A stretch of 64,000 bases of DNA from Paenibacillus arenosi (GTDB lineage: Bacteria; Bacillota; Bacilli; Paenibacillales; Paenibacillaceae), in NCBI RefSeq assembly GCF_014841135.1, contig NZ_JACYTN010000001.1:496001-560000 (forward strand), written 5' to 3'. The notes under the pieces are model-generated. The model had not been told where the DNA came from, did not search any database, and saw only the letters and a program-made list of their open reading frames with translations. The number at the start of each line of letters is the position of its first letter. Position 1 is the stretch's first letter. Below, in pieces: positions 19,459 to 28,891 of the stretch. Made by a program: the position numbers and the translations under genes.

Positions 19459-22276
19459 GGAAAAGTTAAGAGTTTACGAATATGCAAAATCAATCAACAT
19501 GAGTAGTAAAGAAATTATTACGATTCTTAAACGACTTAATTATCCTGTAAACAATCATATGAGTGTAATGGAGACTGATGCTGTGGGTAAAGTAGAGCAA
19601 CATTTCAAAGACGTAAAGGCAAATGCACAAGCTAAGAACGAAGGAACGCCGGCTAAGCCTCAAGCAGAAGCGCAAGTTAGCCAATCTGCTGGAGCGGCTT
19701 CTGAGGCGCCACGTGGTGGCGAACAACAGCGTGAACGCACTGGTGGACAACGCAGTGAAGGTTCGCGTTCTCAAGAAGGCCGTCCAGCGCGTGATGGTCA
19801 ACAAGGAGGACGCCCGTTCAATCGTGAAGGTGGCGACCGTCCTCGTGGGGACCGTCCACAAGGTCAAGGACGCCCGCAAGGTCAAGGCGGATATAACAGC
19901 GGTGGTCAAGGACGCCCGCAAGGTCAAGGCGGATATAACAGCGGTGGTCAAGGTCGTCCGCAAGGTCAAGGACGCCCGCAAGGCCAAGGTGGATATAACA
20001 GCGGTGGTCAAGGCCGTCCGCAAGGTCAAGGACGGCCGCAAGGCCAAGGTGGATATAACAGCGGTGGTCAAGGCCGTCCGCAAGGTCAAGGACGCCCGCA
20101 AGGCCAAGGTGGATATAACAGCGGTGGTCAAGGCCGTCCGCAAGGTCAAGGACGCCCGCAAGGCCAAGGTGGATATAACAGTGGCGGTCAAGGTCGTCCG
20201 CAAGGCGGTGGCCAAGGTGGTCAAGGAGGATTCCGTGGTGGTCAACAAGACCGTCGTCCAGGTGGTGCACCAGGTGGTAACCGTGGTCCAGCAACACCTG
20301 CTCCAGCTCGTTCAACAGTGGATAAGCCGCAACCGGCTCGCATGAACCAAAATCCAAAAGGCAATCGTTTCAACGAGCAAGATGATCGTCGTGGCGGTGC
20401 TGGCAAGAAGACTCAAGGATTTAATCGCTTCGATGACAATCGCAATCGCGGTCCTAGAGGTAAAGGCAGAGGCAAAGGCCGTAATGATAGAAAAGTGGAA
20501 GTGCGCGAGAAGATCGATAACACACCTAAGAAAATTATTGTGCGCGGCACAATGACGGTTGGCGATCTAGCTAAACTTCTTCACAAGGATGCTTCTGAAG
20601 TTATTAAGAAGTTACTACTCATGGGCGTTATGGCAACGATTAACCAAGAGGTTGATTTGGATACAATCCAGCTTATCGCTGAAGAGTTCAAAGTTGAAGT
20701 TGAATTGAAACTTCCTGTACAGGAAGATCCATTTGAAGAGCAAGAAGAAGCAGACGAGGAAGCGAAGCTTCAATCTCGTCCACCAGTTGTAACGATTATG
20801 GGTCACGTTGACCATGGTAAAACGACTCTTCTTGATGCAATCCGCAAAACGAACGTAACAGGCGGCGAGGCTGGCGGTATTACGCAGCATATCGGTGCTT
20901 ATCAAGTAGAGATTAACAACAAAAAAATTACGTTCCTTGATACTCCAGGTCACGAAGCGTTTACGCTTATGCGTGCACGTGGTGCGCAAGTTACGGATAT
21001 TACGATTATCGTTGTTGCAGCTGATGACGGTGTAATGCCTCAGACAGTAGAAGCAATCAGCCACGCGAAGGCTGCTGGTGTGCCAATTATCGTAGCGGTT
21101 AACAAAATCGATAAGCCGGCTGCTGACGTAGATCGCGTAAAAACAGAATTGATGGCATATGAACTTGTAGCGGAAGAGTTCGGTGGAGATACTATCTTCG
21201 TTAATGTATCTGCTAAGCAACGTACTGGCCTAGAAGATTTGCTTGAGATGATTCTTCTTGTATCTGAAGTAAATGATTTCAAAGCTAACCCAGACAAATT
21301 GGCTCGTGGTACAGTTATCGAAGCAGAGCTTGATAAAGGTCGCGGTTCTGTAGCGCGTATTCTTGTACAAAGCGGTACACTTAAAGTCGGTGATGCATTC
21401 GTTGCAGGCACATGCTTCGGACGCGTTCGTGCAATGGTTAATGACCGTGGTCGTCGACTCAAAGAAGCAGGTCCTTCCACGCCTGTAGAAATTACAGGTT
21501 TGACGGAAGTTCCACAAGCTGGCGATGTATTCATCGGATTTGAAGATGAGCGTAAAGCTCGTTCGATTGCAGAGAAGCGTTCCACTACACTTCGTGAGAG
21601 CCAATTGGGTGCAAACACTCGTGTTACGTTGGATGACTTGTTCAAGCATATCAAAGACGGTGAAATGAAAGAGCTTAACGTGATTATTAAAGCTGACGTT
21701 CAAGGTTCTGTTGAGGCACTTCGTGGTTCCTTGCAGAAGATTGAAGTTGAAGGCGTACGCGTTAAAATCATTCACTCCGGCGCAGGTGCAATTACAGAAT
21801 CTGACGTTATCTTGGCAACAGCATCTAATGCAATTGTCATCGGATTTAACGTCCGTCCTGACGCTCAAGCTCAATTGACTGCTGACCAAGAAAAAGTTGA
21901 CGTTCGTATGCACCGCGTTATCTACACGATCGTGGAAGAAATTGAACAAGCGATGAAAGGTATGTTGGATCCTGAGTACAAAGAAGTTGTACTTGGTCAT
22001 GCTGAAGTCCGTAATATGTTCAAGATTGGTAAAGTTGGTACGATCGCTGGTTGTATGGTAACTTCCGGTAAAATGGTTCGTAACGCAGAAGTGCGCGTCA
22101 TTCGTGAAGGCATTGTTGTCTTCGAAGGTAAGTTGGACTCTTTGAAACGCTTCAAAGACGACGCGAAAGAAGTCGCACAAGGTTACGAATGTGGTATTAT
22201 GTTCGATAAGTTCAATGACCTCAAAGAAGGCGACATTATCGAGAACTTCCAAATGGAAGCAGTTGAACGTAAGTAG
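19433..22276 (+). CDS. infB: Translation initiation factor IF-2
   Basis: GTPase that places initiator tRNA on the 30S subunit. 947 residues. An N-terminal IF2N domain (about 10-45, [20 protein letters not shown]) is followed by a long disordered linker containing a Gly/Arg/Gln/Pro tandem repeat (about 142-256). A second IF2N (about 365-420) leads to the G domain with [22 protein letters not shown] and NKIDKP, then domains II, III and the fMet-tRNA-binding C domain. Start: TTG 19433 (7 nt after GGAGGTG) or GTG 19436. The repeat is built from a near-identical 60-bp DNA unit, see the separate entry. Confidence 0.97.
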   Translation: MVKQGKDNKEKLRVYEYAKSINMSSKEIITILKRLNYPVNNHMSVMETDAVGKVEQHFKDVKANAQAKNEGTPAKPQAEAQVSQSAGAASEAPRGGEQQRERTGGQRSEGSRSQEGRPARDGQQGGRPFNREGGDRPRGDRPQGQGRPQGQGGYNSGGQGRPQGQGGYNSGGQGRPQGQGRPQGQGGYNSGGQGRPQGQGRPQGQGGYNSGGQGRPQGQGRPQGQGGYNSGGQGRPQGQGRPQGQGGYNSGGQGRPQGGGQGGQGGFRGGQQDRRPGGAPGGNRGPATPAPARSTVDKPQPARMNQNPKGNRFNEQDDRRGGAGKKTQGFNRFDDNRNRGPRGKGRGKGRNDRKVEVREKIDNTPKKIIVRGTMTVGDLAKLLHKDASEVIKKLLLMGVMATINQEVDLDTIQLIAEEFKVEVELKLPVQEDPFEEQEEADEEAKLQSRPPVVTIMGHVDHGKTTLLDAIRKTNVTGGEAGGITQHIGAYQVEINNKKITFLDTPGHEAFTLMRARGAQVTDITIIVVAADDGVMPQTVEAISHAKAAGVPIIVAVNKIDKPAADVDRVKTELMAYELVAEEFGGDTIFVNVSAKQRTGLEDLLEMILLVSEVNDFKANPDKLARGTVIEAELDKGRGSVARILVQSGTLKVGDAFVAGTCFGRVRAMVNDRGRRLKEAGPSTPVEITGLTEVPQAGDVFIGFEDERKARSIAEKRSTTLRESQLGANTRVTLDDLFKHIKDGEMKELNVIIKADVQGSVEALRGSLQKIEVEGVRVKIIHSGAGAITESDVILATASNAIVIGFNVRPDAQAQLTADQEKVDVRMHRVIYTIVEEIEQAMKGMLDPEYKEVVLGHAEVRNMFKIGKVGTIAGCMVTSGKMVRNAEVRVIREGIVVFEGKLDSLKRFKDDAKEVAQGYECGIMFDKFNDLKEGDIIENFQMEAVERK
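19850..20205 (+). repeat. In-frame 60-bp minisatellite inside infB
   Basis: GGATATAACAG recurs at 19889, 19931, 19991, 20051, 20111 and 20171: one 42-bp step, then four 60-bp steps with almost no base differences. Each 60-bp unit encodes 20 residues, essentially [20 protein letters not shown]; the short unit lacks one GRPQGQ. The near-identity at third codon positions points to recent duplication or conversion. Confidence 0.95.
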
Positions 22277-22317
22277 GTATTAAATAAGCCCTCACAGAGA
22301 AAAAGAGGTGAAGTAAG

Positions 22318-22680
22318 ATGGCAAAAGTTCGTACTGGTCGTGCGGGAGAGCAGATCAAGAAAGAATTGAGCATGCTTATCCAAACGGAATTGAAAGATCC
22401 ACGTATTGGATTTCTAACAGTGACAGGTGTTGAGGTTACGAGTGATCTATCGTTAGCTAAAGTATATTTGAGTGTACTTGGTGATGATGAGGCACGTGAC
22501 AACTCACTTAAAGCATTGGAGAAGGCTAATGGGTTCCTTCGTACTGAACTAGGCAAGCGAATTCGTTTCCGCCATACGCCTGAGCTTGTATTCAAGCTTG
22601 ATTCTTCGATTGCATACGGCAGCAACATCGAGCGTCTCTTATCAGAGATTAAAGATGGAGATAAACCTGATGAGCAATAA
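22318..22680 (+). CDS. rbfA: Ribosome-binding factor A
   Basis: 30S maturation and cold-adaptation factor with a KH-like fold. 120 residues, with EQIKKELSMLIQTELKDPRI at the start and the conserved RIRFRHTPELVFKLDSSI near the end. ATG 22318 follows AAAGAGGTGAAG. It overlaps the nrnA start by 11 bp, as is typical of the infB-rbfA-nrnA-truB order. Confidence 0.96.
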   Translation: MAKVRTGRAGEQIKKELSMLIQTELKDPRIGFLTVTGVEVTSDLSLAKVYLSVLGDDEARDNSLKALEKANGFLRTELGKRIRFRHTPELVFKLDSSIAYGSNIERLLSEIKDGDKPDEQ

Positions 22681-23752
22681 GAAAGCTGGTTTCACTCAGG
22701 AACAATCACAATATAACGGCAAAGTTCTGTCTTCTGCGAATAACCATTCGCAGCTAGACGGGGCTCTGCCGTCTTCCTATGCGCACGATCTTGATCGTGC
22801 GCTAACGTTTATTCAGGAACATGATCAATTTCTAGTCGTTGCGCATGTAAACCCAGATGGCGATGCGATAAGTTCTACGGTCGCAATTGGATGGTTGTTA
22901 TCACAATGGAATAAATCTTATACAATGGTCAACGCGAATGAAGTACCGAGTAAGCTGACGTTCTTGTCTAGAGCAGATGAGATACAAATAGCCGAGCAAG
23001 GTCATCTGGAGCAAACAGAACCATTTCAGGCGGTCATTTGTGTAGATTGTGCTGACTATGCAAGAATAGGGAGCATATCGAATTGGGTATCGCCGAATGC
23101 TAACATTTTGAATATTGATCATCATCCTACAAATGATCGTTATGGTGATGTCGCGCTTATTCGAGAAGACGCGGCAGCTACAGCAGAAATTTTATTTGAT
23201 TTGTTCGAACGGGGCTCAGTTCCATTGTCAACTGAAATCGCAACCATTTTGTATACGGGGCTTTTGACCGATACAGGAGGTTTCCGTTATAGCAATACGA
23301 CACCACATGTGATGGAAATCGCATCTAAGCTGCTTGCTTTCGGTGTGAAAGGTAACGTGATTGCTGAACGTTTGCTAGAAGCGATTTCGAAGCCGCAGAT
23401 GGATTTGATACAACGTGGTTTGAGCAGATTGAGCTATGCAGCCGATGAGCAAATTGCTTGGCTGTATATTACTCCTGAAGATATGCAGCAAACAGGTGCT
23501 TCTAACGAGGATCTTGAAGGATTGGTCAACTATCCGCGAAATATCGAAGGAGTAGAGGTTGGCTTATTGTTTAAAGAAGTCGTGCCTGGAAGAGTCAAAG
23601 TGAGCATGCGCTCAGCAGGTGATGTAAATGTAGCTGCGATTGCCCAAATATTCGATGGCGGCGGGCATGTTAAGGCTGCGGGGTGCACTGTGCACTTGCC
23701 GTTGGAAGAAGCAATTCAAGCAGTAGTAGAGCAGGTGAAACAAACGTTATGA
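22670..23752 (+). CDS. nrnA: Bifunctional oligoribonuclease / pAp phosphatase (DHH family)
   Basis: Degrades nanoRNA and 3'-phosphoadenosine 5'-phosphate. 360 residues. DHH phosphoesterase motifs: VVAHVNPDGDAISS, VDCAD, NIDHHPTN and TGLLTDTGGFRY. The C-terminal DHHA1 domain has GGGHVKAAGC. ATG 22670 is 9 nt after GGAG and lies inside the end of rbfA. Compared with B. subtilis NrnA it has a longer hydrophilic N-terminal lead of about 45 residues. The stop overlaps the truB start (ATGA). Confidence 0.93.
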   Translation: MSNKKAGFTQEQSQYNGKVLSSANNHSQLDGALPSSYAHDLDRALTFIQEHDQFLVVAHVNPDGDAISSTVAIGWLLSQWNKSYTMVNANEVPSKLTFLSRADEIQIAEQGHLEQTEPFQAVICVDCADYARIGSISNWVSPNANILNIDHHPTNDRYGDVALIREDAAATAEILFDLFERGSVPLSTEIATILYTGLLTDTGGFRYSNTTPHVMEIASKLLAFGVKGNVIAERLLEAISKPQMDLIQRGLSRLSYAADEQIAWLYITPEDMQQTGASNEDLEGLVNYPRNIEGVEVGLLFKEVVPGRVKVSMRSAGDVNVAAIAQIFDGGGHVKAAGCTVHLPLEEAIQAVVEQVKQTL

Positions 23753-24669
23753 CACAATGGAACGGCGTGTTGTCAGTGTGGAAGCCAGAAGGATGGACTT
23801 CGCACGATGTAGTTGCAAAAGTACGAGGGATCTTAAAGGAAAAACGTATTGGGCATACAGGTACGCTTGATCCACAAGTAACAGGAGTTCTTCCTCTTTG
23901 TTTAGGCAGAGCAACGCGTATTGTAGAATATTTACAAGAACAGCCAAAGCAATATGAAGCAGTTATTTGTTTTGGTAAAGCAACGGATACAGAAGATAGC
24001 ACGGGTGAGATCAAGGACACTGCTGATTGTTCTCATTTGACGGAATCTCAAATTCGTGAATCCATTCTTTCTTTTGTAGGTGAGATTGAGCAAACGCCTC
24101 CTATGTATTCTGCCGTTAAGGTGAATGGAAAGCGATTGTATGAACTCGCTAGAGAAGGAAAGGTCGTTGAGCGTAAGTCGAGAAAAGCTACGATACATGA
24201 TATTTCTATCCTTGAATGTCTAGGGATTGGAACAAGTGAACCTACTGTTCGATTCCGTGTAACTTGTTCAAAAGGAACGTATATCCGTACGTTGTGTGTA
24301 GATATTGGGCGTTCGCTGCAAGTACCTTCTACGATGGGGAAGCTTGTACGTACATTATCTGCAGGACTTGAAGAGAATGACAGCTTGACGATTGAACAAA
24401 TTCAACAAGCTGTAAGTGACGGTTCTTTAGAAGAGCATTTGATTTCTATTGAAAAGGCAGTCTCTTTTATCCCTTCAATCCAAATCCAAAATGAGTATGC
24501 GACTTATGCGACGCAGGGCAAGGGAATTCCTTTCCGTGCATGTTCGTTTACACCTTTAACGCAGCAGTTGTATCGACTGCATGATGAAGAAGGAACGTTC
24601 TACGGATTATTTCAAGTTCCAGAAGGACAGTTTGCTTTACGGGCAGTAAAAGCATTTCTTCCATCCTAA
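23749..24669 (+). CDS. truB: tRNA pseudouridine-55 synthase
   Basis: Makes pseudouridine 55 in the T-loop of tRNAs. 306 residues. The catalytic motif GHTGTLDPQVTGVLPLCLGR contains the nucleophilic Asp, and SAVKVNGKRLYELAREG and CSKGTYIRTL match the family. ATG 23749 overlaps the nrnA stop by 4 bases. The upstream in-frame stretch to 23683 lies entirely within nrnA and is not family sequence. Confidence 0.96.
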   Translation: MTQWNGVLSVWKPEGWTSHDVVAKVRGILKEKRIGHTGTLDPQVTGVLPLCLGRATRIVEYLQEQPKQYEAVICFGKATDTEDSTGEIKDTADCSHLTESQIRESILSFVGEIEQTPPMYSAVKVNGKRLYELAREGKVVERKSRKATIHDISILECLGIGTSEPTVRFRVTCSKGTYIRTLCVDIGRSLQVPSTMGKLVRTLSAGLEENDSLTIEQIQQAVSDGSLEEHLISIEKAVSFIPSIQIQNEYATYATQGKGIPFRACSFTPLTQQLYRLHDEEGTFYGLFQVPEGQFALRAVKAFLPS

Positions 24670-24674
24670 TAGGG

Positions 24675-24704
24675 TTGTAGTCTGCTGGTCATCAGATGTA
24701 TAAT
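24675..24704 (+). promoter_or_regulatory. Possible sigma-A promoter before ribF
   Basis: TTGTAG (24675-24680), 18 bp, TATAAT (24699-24704), in the 151-bp truB-ribF spacer. Confidence 0.4.
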
Positions 24705-24820
24705 GAGTACGGTTGGCTGATGTTTAACATAGCCCTTAATTGCTCGTATGCGTCCTGATGACGCTGAACTTGTGAATAGAGGAACAACCCCTAGAACTGG
24801 ATGTAGGAGCTCGATGACAT

Positions 24821-25759
24821 ATGGAAACGATAGCTTTACAACATATATTGAATGGTTCGGCTTGGCAGCTGCATTCACAGCCACAAGTTGTTGTGCTAGG
24901 ACACTTCGATGGACTTCATACCGGGCATATTCATGTAATAGAGCGTGGTCTTGCATATAGTCAAGAGCATAATATACCACTTGGAGTTATGACGTTTCAT
25001 CCTCATCCCAAATACGTATTTGGAAGACAAGGCTATGAACGATACTTAACCCCGCTTGCCGAGAAAGAGCGTCAGTTAGCGAAGCTTGGAGTCGATTTTA
25101 TGTATGTCGTTAATTTCGATCTTGAATTCGCGCGTATTTCACCTCAACAGTTTGTTGAAGCATTGTGCAAGCTGAAGGCTCAGCATGTCGTATGTGGATT
25201 TGACTATCGTTTTGGCTTCCAAGGAGTAGGTACGGCTGAATCGCTGCGTGAAATAGGAAAAGATTGTTTCACAGTCGATATCGTCGAGCCGTTCGATGAT
25301 AAAGGGCAAAAGGTTAGTAGTACCCGTATTCGTGCGTGTCTAGATGATGGAGATATGGTTCAAGCCAATCACTTGCTTGGCCGTCCATATACGATTACAG
25401 GTACGGTGGTGCACGGTGAGAAGCGTGGACGCACGATTGGATTTCCTACTGCTAACGTAGATCCGGCAGAACCGTATTATATTCCGCGTTTAGGCGTATA
25501 TGCAGTACGTGTTCAAGTGCGTGGCGAGATGTATGATGGTGTGCTTAGCATAGGTTTGAAGCCTACTTTCCACAGTCATATATTAGCACCGATTGTTGAA
25601 GCGCATTTGTTTGACTTTGATGCGGATATTTATGATGAAACGTTGACCGTATCGCTGATTGCGTATTTGCGTTCAGAGAAGAAATTTAATGGCATACAGG
25701 AATTAATTGAGCAGATCACACGAGATGCTGAGGATGCACGTGCAGTGTTGCGAGGCTAA
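24821..25759 (+). CDS. ribF: Bifunctional riboflavin kinase / FAD synthetase
   Basis: Converts riboflavin to FMN and then FAD. 312 residues. The N-terminal nucleotidyltransferase has VVLGHFDGLHTGHIHVI and the SSTRIRACLDDG segment; the C-terminal flavokinase has HGEKRGRTIGFPTANV and GVYAVRV. ATG 24821 is 11 nt after AGGAG. I see no FMN riboswitch upstream, as expected for ribF in this operon. It lies between truB and rpsO, the conserved position. Confidence 0.95.
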   Translation: METIALQHILNGSAWQLHSQPQVVVLGHFDGLHTGHIHVIERGLAYSQEHNIPLGVMTFHPHPKYVFGRQGYERYLTPLAEKERQLAKLGVDFMYVVNFDLEFARISPQQFVEALCKLKAQHVVCGFDYRFGFQGVGTAESLREIGKDCFTVDIVEPFDDKGQKVSSTRIRACLDDGDMVQANHLLGRPYTITGTVVHGEKRGRTIGFPTANVDPAEPYYIPRLGVYAVRVQVRGEMYDGVLSIGLKPTFHSHILAPIVEAHLFDFDADIYDETLTVSLIAYLRSEKKFNGIQELIEQITRDAEDARAVLRG

Positions 25760-25805
25760 TTGGCATGAAGCAGGTGCTCTGATTAGGTGTCCTGAAATTG
25801 TTGAG

Positions 25806-25834
25806 TTTACTTTCTCTTATAATGATGCTATACT
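25806..25834 (+). promoter_or_regulatory. Sigma-A promoter for rpsO
   Basis: TTTACT (25806-25811), 17 bp, TATACT (25829-25834), placed 110 bp before rpsO. Confidence 0.5.
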
Positions 25835-25840
25835 AATATC

Positions 25841-25944
25841 GTTGTCTACGGACAACACTTGTCCATTGCTTGGTTACTTGATCTCACCATCGGTAACGAG
25901 GCTGTTGGAATACACTATGAATAATGAAATTGGAGGTGAATAGG
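25841..25944 (+). promoter_or_regulatory. rpsO leader, candidate S15 autoregulatory RNA
   Basis: GTTGTC (25841-25846) pairs with GACAAC (25851-25856). The same middle strand, GGACAA (25850-25855), can instead pair with TTGTCC (25859-25864). A second stem, GTTAC (25873-25877) with GTAAC (25893-25897), follows. S15 leaders with autoregulation are known in Firmicutes; the fit to a known class is not tested. Confidence 0.4.
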
Positions 25945-26214
25945 ATGGCATTGTCTCAAGAACGTAAGCAACAGCTTATCGAAGAGCACAAGACTCACGC
26001 TTCTGACACGGGTTCCCCGGAAGTTCAGATCGCTATCCTTACGCAAAACATCGTTAATTTGACTGATCACTTGCGTACGCACAAGAAAGATCATCATTCC
26101 CGTCGTGGTTTGTTGAAAATGGTTGGTCAACGCCGTAAGTTGTTGGCTTACTTGAAAAACAAAGATGTTAAGCGTTACAGCGCATTGATCGAGAAACTCG
26201 GTTTGCGTCGTTAA
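25945..26214 (+). CDS. rpsO: 30S ribosomal protein S15
   Basis: Primary 16S rRNA-binding protein of the 30S platform. 89 residues, with [40 protein letters not shown] and [16 protein letters not shown] 25945 is 6 nt after GGAGGTG at 25932-25938. A strong terminator separates it from pnp. Confidence 0.98.
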   Translation: MALSQERKQQLIEEHKTHASDTGSPEVQIAILTQNIVNLTDHLRTHKKDHHSRRGLLKMVGQRRKLLAYLKNKDVKRYSALIEKLGLRR

Positions 26215-26227
26215 TAGCTCTAACCCA

Positions 26228-26281
26228 AGCAGCCTGGTTGTATATCGCCGCCGTGAGCGGCATGCAACTGGGTTGCTTTTT
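26228..26281 (+). terminator. Strong intrinsic terminator after rpsO
   Basis: AGCAGCCTGGTTG (26228-26240) pairs with CAACTGGGTTGCT (26265-26277) over 13 bp with some G-U. An inner GCCGC-CGTGA-GCGGC stem sits in the loop, and a T-run follows. Confidence 0.8.
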
Positions 26282-26358
26282 ATCGTATAGTCAAATTTAT
26301 TTACATACCTATTTTTAGTTCTGACTGAATGAATGCTAGACAAGCTGATATTTATCGT

Positions 26359-26382
26359 GTCTCTGCATGAGAGACGGTTTTT
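26359..26382 (+). terminator. Terminator-like hairpin in the pnp leader
   Basis: GTCTCT-GCATG-AGAGAC followed by GGTTTTT, 78 bp before the pnp start. It could be an attenuator or a processing site; pnp mRNAs are autoregulated by leader cleavage in E. coli. Confidence 0.45.
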
Positions 26383-26452
26383 GCAGCGTAAAGCAGGAAA
26401 TAATGGTACACGTACAGAATTGGAGTATGGTTATACATTAAGGAGGGATTCC

Positions 26453-28678
26453 ATGCATCGCATCGAGATGGACCTCGGCGGAAGACCGCTTGTACTGGAG
26501 ACAGGACAGTTGGCTAAGCAAGCTAACGCGGCGGTAACTGTTCGTTATGGCGACACAGTTGTATTGTGTACCGTCACAGCGTCCAAAGAACCGAAAGACC
26601 TAGATTTCTTCCCGCTAACGGTCAACTATGAAGAACGTTTATATTCAGTAGGTAAAATTCCTGGCGGATTTATTAAGCGTGAGGGAAGACCAAGTGAGAA
26701 AGCTATTTTGGCAAGCCGCCTCATTGATCGTCCGATTCGTCCATTGTTCCCGGAAGGATTCCGTAACGATGTTCAAATCGTCGATCTTGTGATGAGTGTG
26801 GATCAAGATTGCCCGCCTGAGATTGCAGCAATGATCGGTACTTCTGCTTCCTTGGCGATTTCTGATGTTCCGTTCAATGGTCCAATTGGAGGCGTTATCG
26901 TTGGTCGTATTGACGGTCAATTCATCATCAACCCTACAGTTGAGCAAGAAGAGAAGACTGATCTTCATCTCGTTGTAGCGGGTACGAAAGACGCTATCAT
27001 GATGGTAGAAGCTGAAGCAAATGAAGTACCTGAAGAAGTAATGCTTGAGGCTATTCTATTCGGTCACGATGAAATCAAGAACATTGTTGCTAAGATTGAA
27101 GAATTTGCAGCAATTTCAGGAAAAGAAAAGATCGAAGCGAAGCTTCATGCGGTTGATGAGGAAGTGAGCGCGGCAGTACGTGCATTCGCTCAATCTCGTC
27201 TAGTTGAAGCTATTCGCATTCAAGAGAAGCATGCTCGTCAAGATGCTATTGATGCTATTAACCAAGAAGCAGCTGAGCACTTTGAGCAGCTCTATATAGA
27301 GCAACCTGAAAAGATGGATGATGTTAAAGAGACATTGTACGATATCGTTAAAGAAGAAGTACGTCGTCTTATTACCCATGATAAAGTACGTCCTGATGGT
27401 CGCCAATTGAGCGAGATTCGCCCAATTGAGAGCCAAGTAGGCTTGCTTCCTCGTACACACGGTTCAGGTCTGTTCACACGTGGTCAAACCCAAGCACTTA
27501 GCATTTGTACGCTCGGTGCTCTTGGCGATGTACAGATTCTTGATGGTGTAGGTACGGAAGAGTCCAAGCGATTCATGCACCACTATAACTTCCCGCCGTT
27601 CTCTGTTGGTGAAGCAAGACCGCTTCGCGCTCCAGGCCGTCGTGAAATTGGACATGGTGCTTTGGGTGAGCGTGCATTGAGCAAAGTAATCCCGAACGAA
27701 GTTGATTTCCCATATACAATCCGTCTCGTTTCTGAGTGCTTAGAGTCTAACGGTTCCACATCCCAAGCTAGTATCTGCGCAAGTACATTGGCAATGATGG
27801 ATGCTGGCGTACCGATCAAAGCTCCAGTTGCAGGTATTGCAATGGGTCTTATTAAAGACGGAGATCATTTCTCTATCTTGTCTGATATTCAAGGTATGGA
27901 AGATCACCTTGGCGATATGGACTTCAAAGTTGCGGGTACGGCTGAAGGTGTAACAGCGATTCAAATGGATATTAAGATTGACGGTATTAACCGCGATATC
28001 TTGTCTCAAGCGCTTGCACAAGCGAATGAAGGACGTATGCATATCCTTGGAAAAATGCTAGAAGCTATTCAACAACCACGCGAAACATTGTCTCAGTATG
28101 CGCCTAAAATTTTGACGATGCAAATTAACCCAGATAAAATTCGTGATGTTATTGGCGCAGGTGGTAAAGTCGTTAATAAGATTATCGATGAAACTGGCGT
28201 TAAGATTGATATCGAACAAGATGGCCGTATTTTCATTGCGTCTCCTAGCCAAGAGGCTAACGAACGTGCCCGTGATATTATTGAGGGCATCGTACGTGAA
28301 GTCGAGATCGGTGAAGTGTACACAGGTACGGTTAAGCGCGTAGAGAAATTCGGTGCTTTCGTTGAAGTACTTCCTAATAAAGAAGGTCTTGTTCACATTT
28401 CTCAACTTTCTACAGAACGTGTAGCAAAAGTAGAAGATGTCGTGAACATCGGCGACAAGATCGAAGTCAAAGTTGTTGAAATTGATCAACAAGGACGTAT
28501 TAACTTGTCCCACAAAGTATTGTTGGAACCAGCTAGTGAAGCAGGAACAGCAGTTGTTTCAAGCTCCAGCTCCTCGACTGCTCGTCCTCCTCGCTCTGAA
28601 GGCGGTCGTAGACCGAATGGACAAGGCCCTCGTGGACCACGTCCAAACCAAGGCGACAATCGTTCAGATCGTTCGTAA
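26453..28678 (+). CDS. pnp: Polynucleotide phosphorylase
   Basis: 3'-to-5' phosphorolytic exoribonuclease. 741 residues from ATG 26453, just after AAGGAGGG. Two RNase PH domains flank a helical domain: [20 protein letters not shown] in the first and [15 protein letters not shown]-like [19 protein letters not shown] in the second. The KH domain has [11 protein letters not shown] (about 567), followed by an S1 domain ([20 protein letters not shown]). A Ser-, Pro-, Arg- and Gly-rich tail (about 695-741) makes it longer than the 705-residue B. subtilis enzyme. The in-frame 40 codons upstream lack a ribosome binding site and are not family sequence. Confidence 0.97.
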   Translation: MHRIEMDLGGRPLVLETGQLAKQANAAVTVRYGDTVVLCTVTASKEPKDLDFFPLTVNYEERLYSVGKIPGGFIKREGRPSEKAILASRLIDRPIRPLFPEGFRNDVQIVDLVMSVDQDCPPEIAAMIGTSASLAISDVPFNGPIGGVIVGRIDGQFIINPTVEQEEKTDLHLVVAGTKDAIMMVEAEANEVPEEVMLEAILFGHDEIKNIVAKIEEFAAISGKEKIEAKLHAVDEEVSAAVRAFAQSRLVEAIRIQEKHARQDAIDAINQEAAEHFEQLYIEQPEKMDDVKETLYDIVKEEVRRLITHDKVRPDGRQLSEIRPIESQVGLLPRTHGSGLFTRGQTQALSICTLGALGDVQILDGVGTEESKRFMHHYNFPPFSVGEARPLRAPGRREIGHGALGERALSKVIPNEVDFPYTIRLVSECLESNGSTSQASICASTLAMMDAGVPIKAPVAGIAMGLIKDGDHFSILSDIQGMEDHLGDMDFKVAGTAEGVTAIQMDIKIDGINRDILSQALAQANEGRMHILGKMLEAIQQPRETLSQYAPKILTMQINPDKIRDVIGAGGKVVNKIIDETGVKIDIEQDGRIFIASPSQEANERARDIIEGIVREVEIGEVYTGTVKRVEKFGAFVEVLPNKEGLVHISQLSTERVAKVEDVVNIGDKIEVKVVEIDQQGRINLSHKVLLEPASEAGTAVVSSSSSSTARPPRSEGGRRPNGQGPRGPRPNQGDNRSDRS

Positions 28679-28709
28679 TATCATTTGCTTGTCAAATGAT
28701 TTACTTAGT

Positions 28710-28738
28710 AAGAGCCAGATGAATCTGGCTCTTTTTTG
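28710..28738 (+). terminator. Intrinsic terminator after pnp
   Basis: AAGAGCCAGA-TGAA-TCTGGCTCTT, a perfect 10-bp stem, followed by a T-run. Confidence 0.85.
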
Positions 28739-28891
28739 TTTTCAGTAAAGTTTACGGGAGGAAAAGTAGTAAAAACGATACATTTCGTTCACCCTATATA
28801 GGATAGTTGCTTTGCTATATTGAATAGAACGTTCCAAAGATGCATAGAATGGAACGGATCAATATGGACAACCATCAAAGGGGTGACCGAG

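Noticed and set aside
19850-20205. CRISPR-like regular spacing
   Set aside because: Units are contiguous with no unique spacers, in frame inside infB, and there are no cas genes.
19623-20357. Long frames in other phases and strands across the infB repeat
   Set aside because: Tandem repeats whose length is a multiple of three keep all six frames open; the low-complexity products are by-products.
21230-22252. 340-codon open frame on the minus strand opposite infB
   Set aside because: Lies wholly inside the conserved IF2 GTPase and C domains; no start signals or recognisable domains.
24670-24820. FMN riboswitch before ribF
   Set aside because: No RFN-type conserved core; ribF in this operon is not normally riboswitch-controlled.
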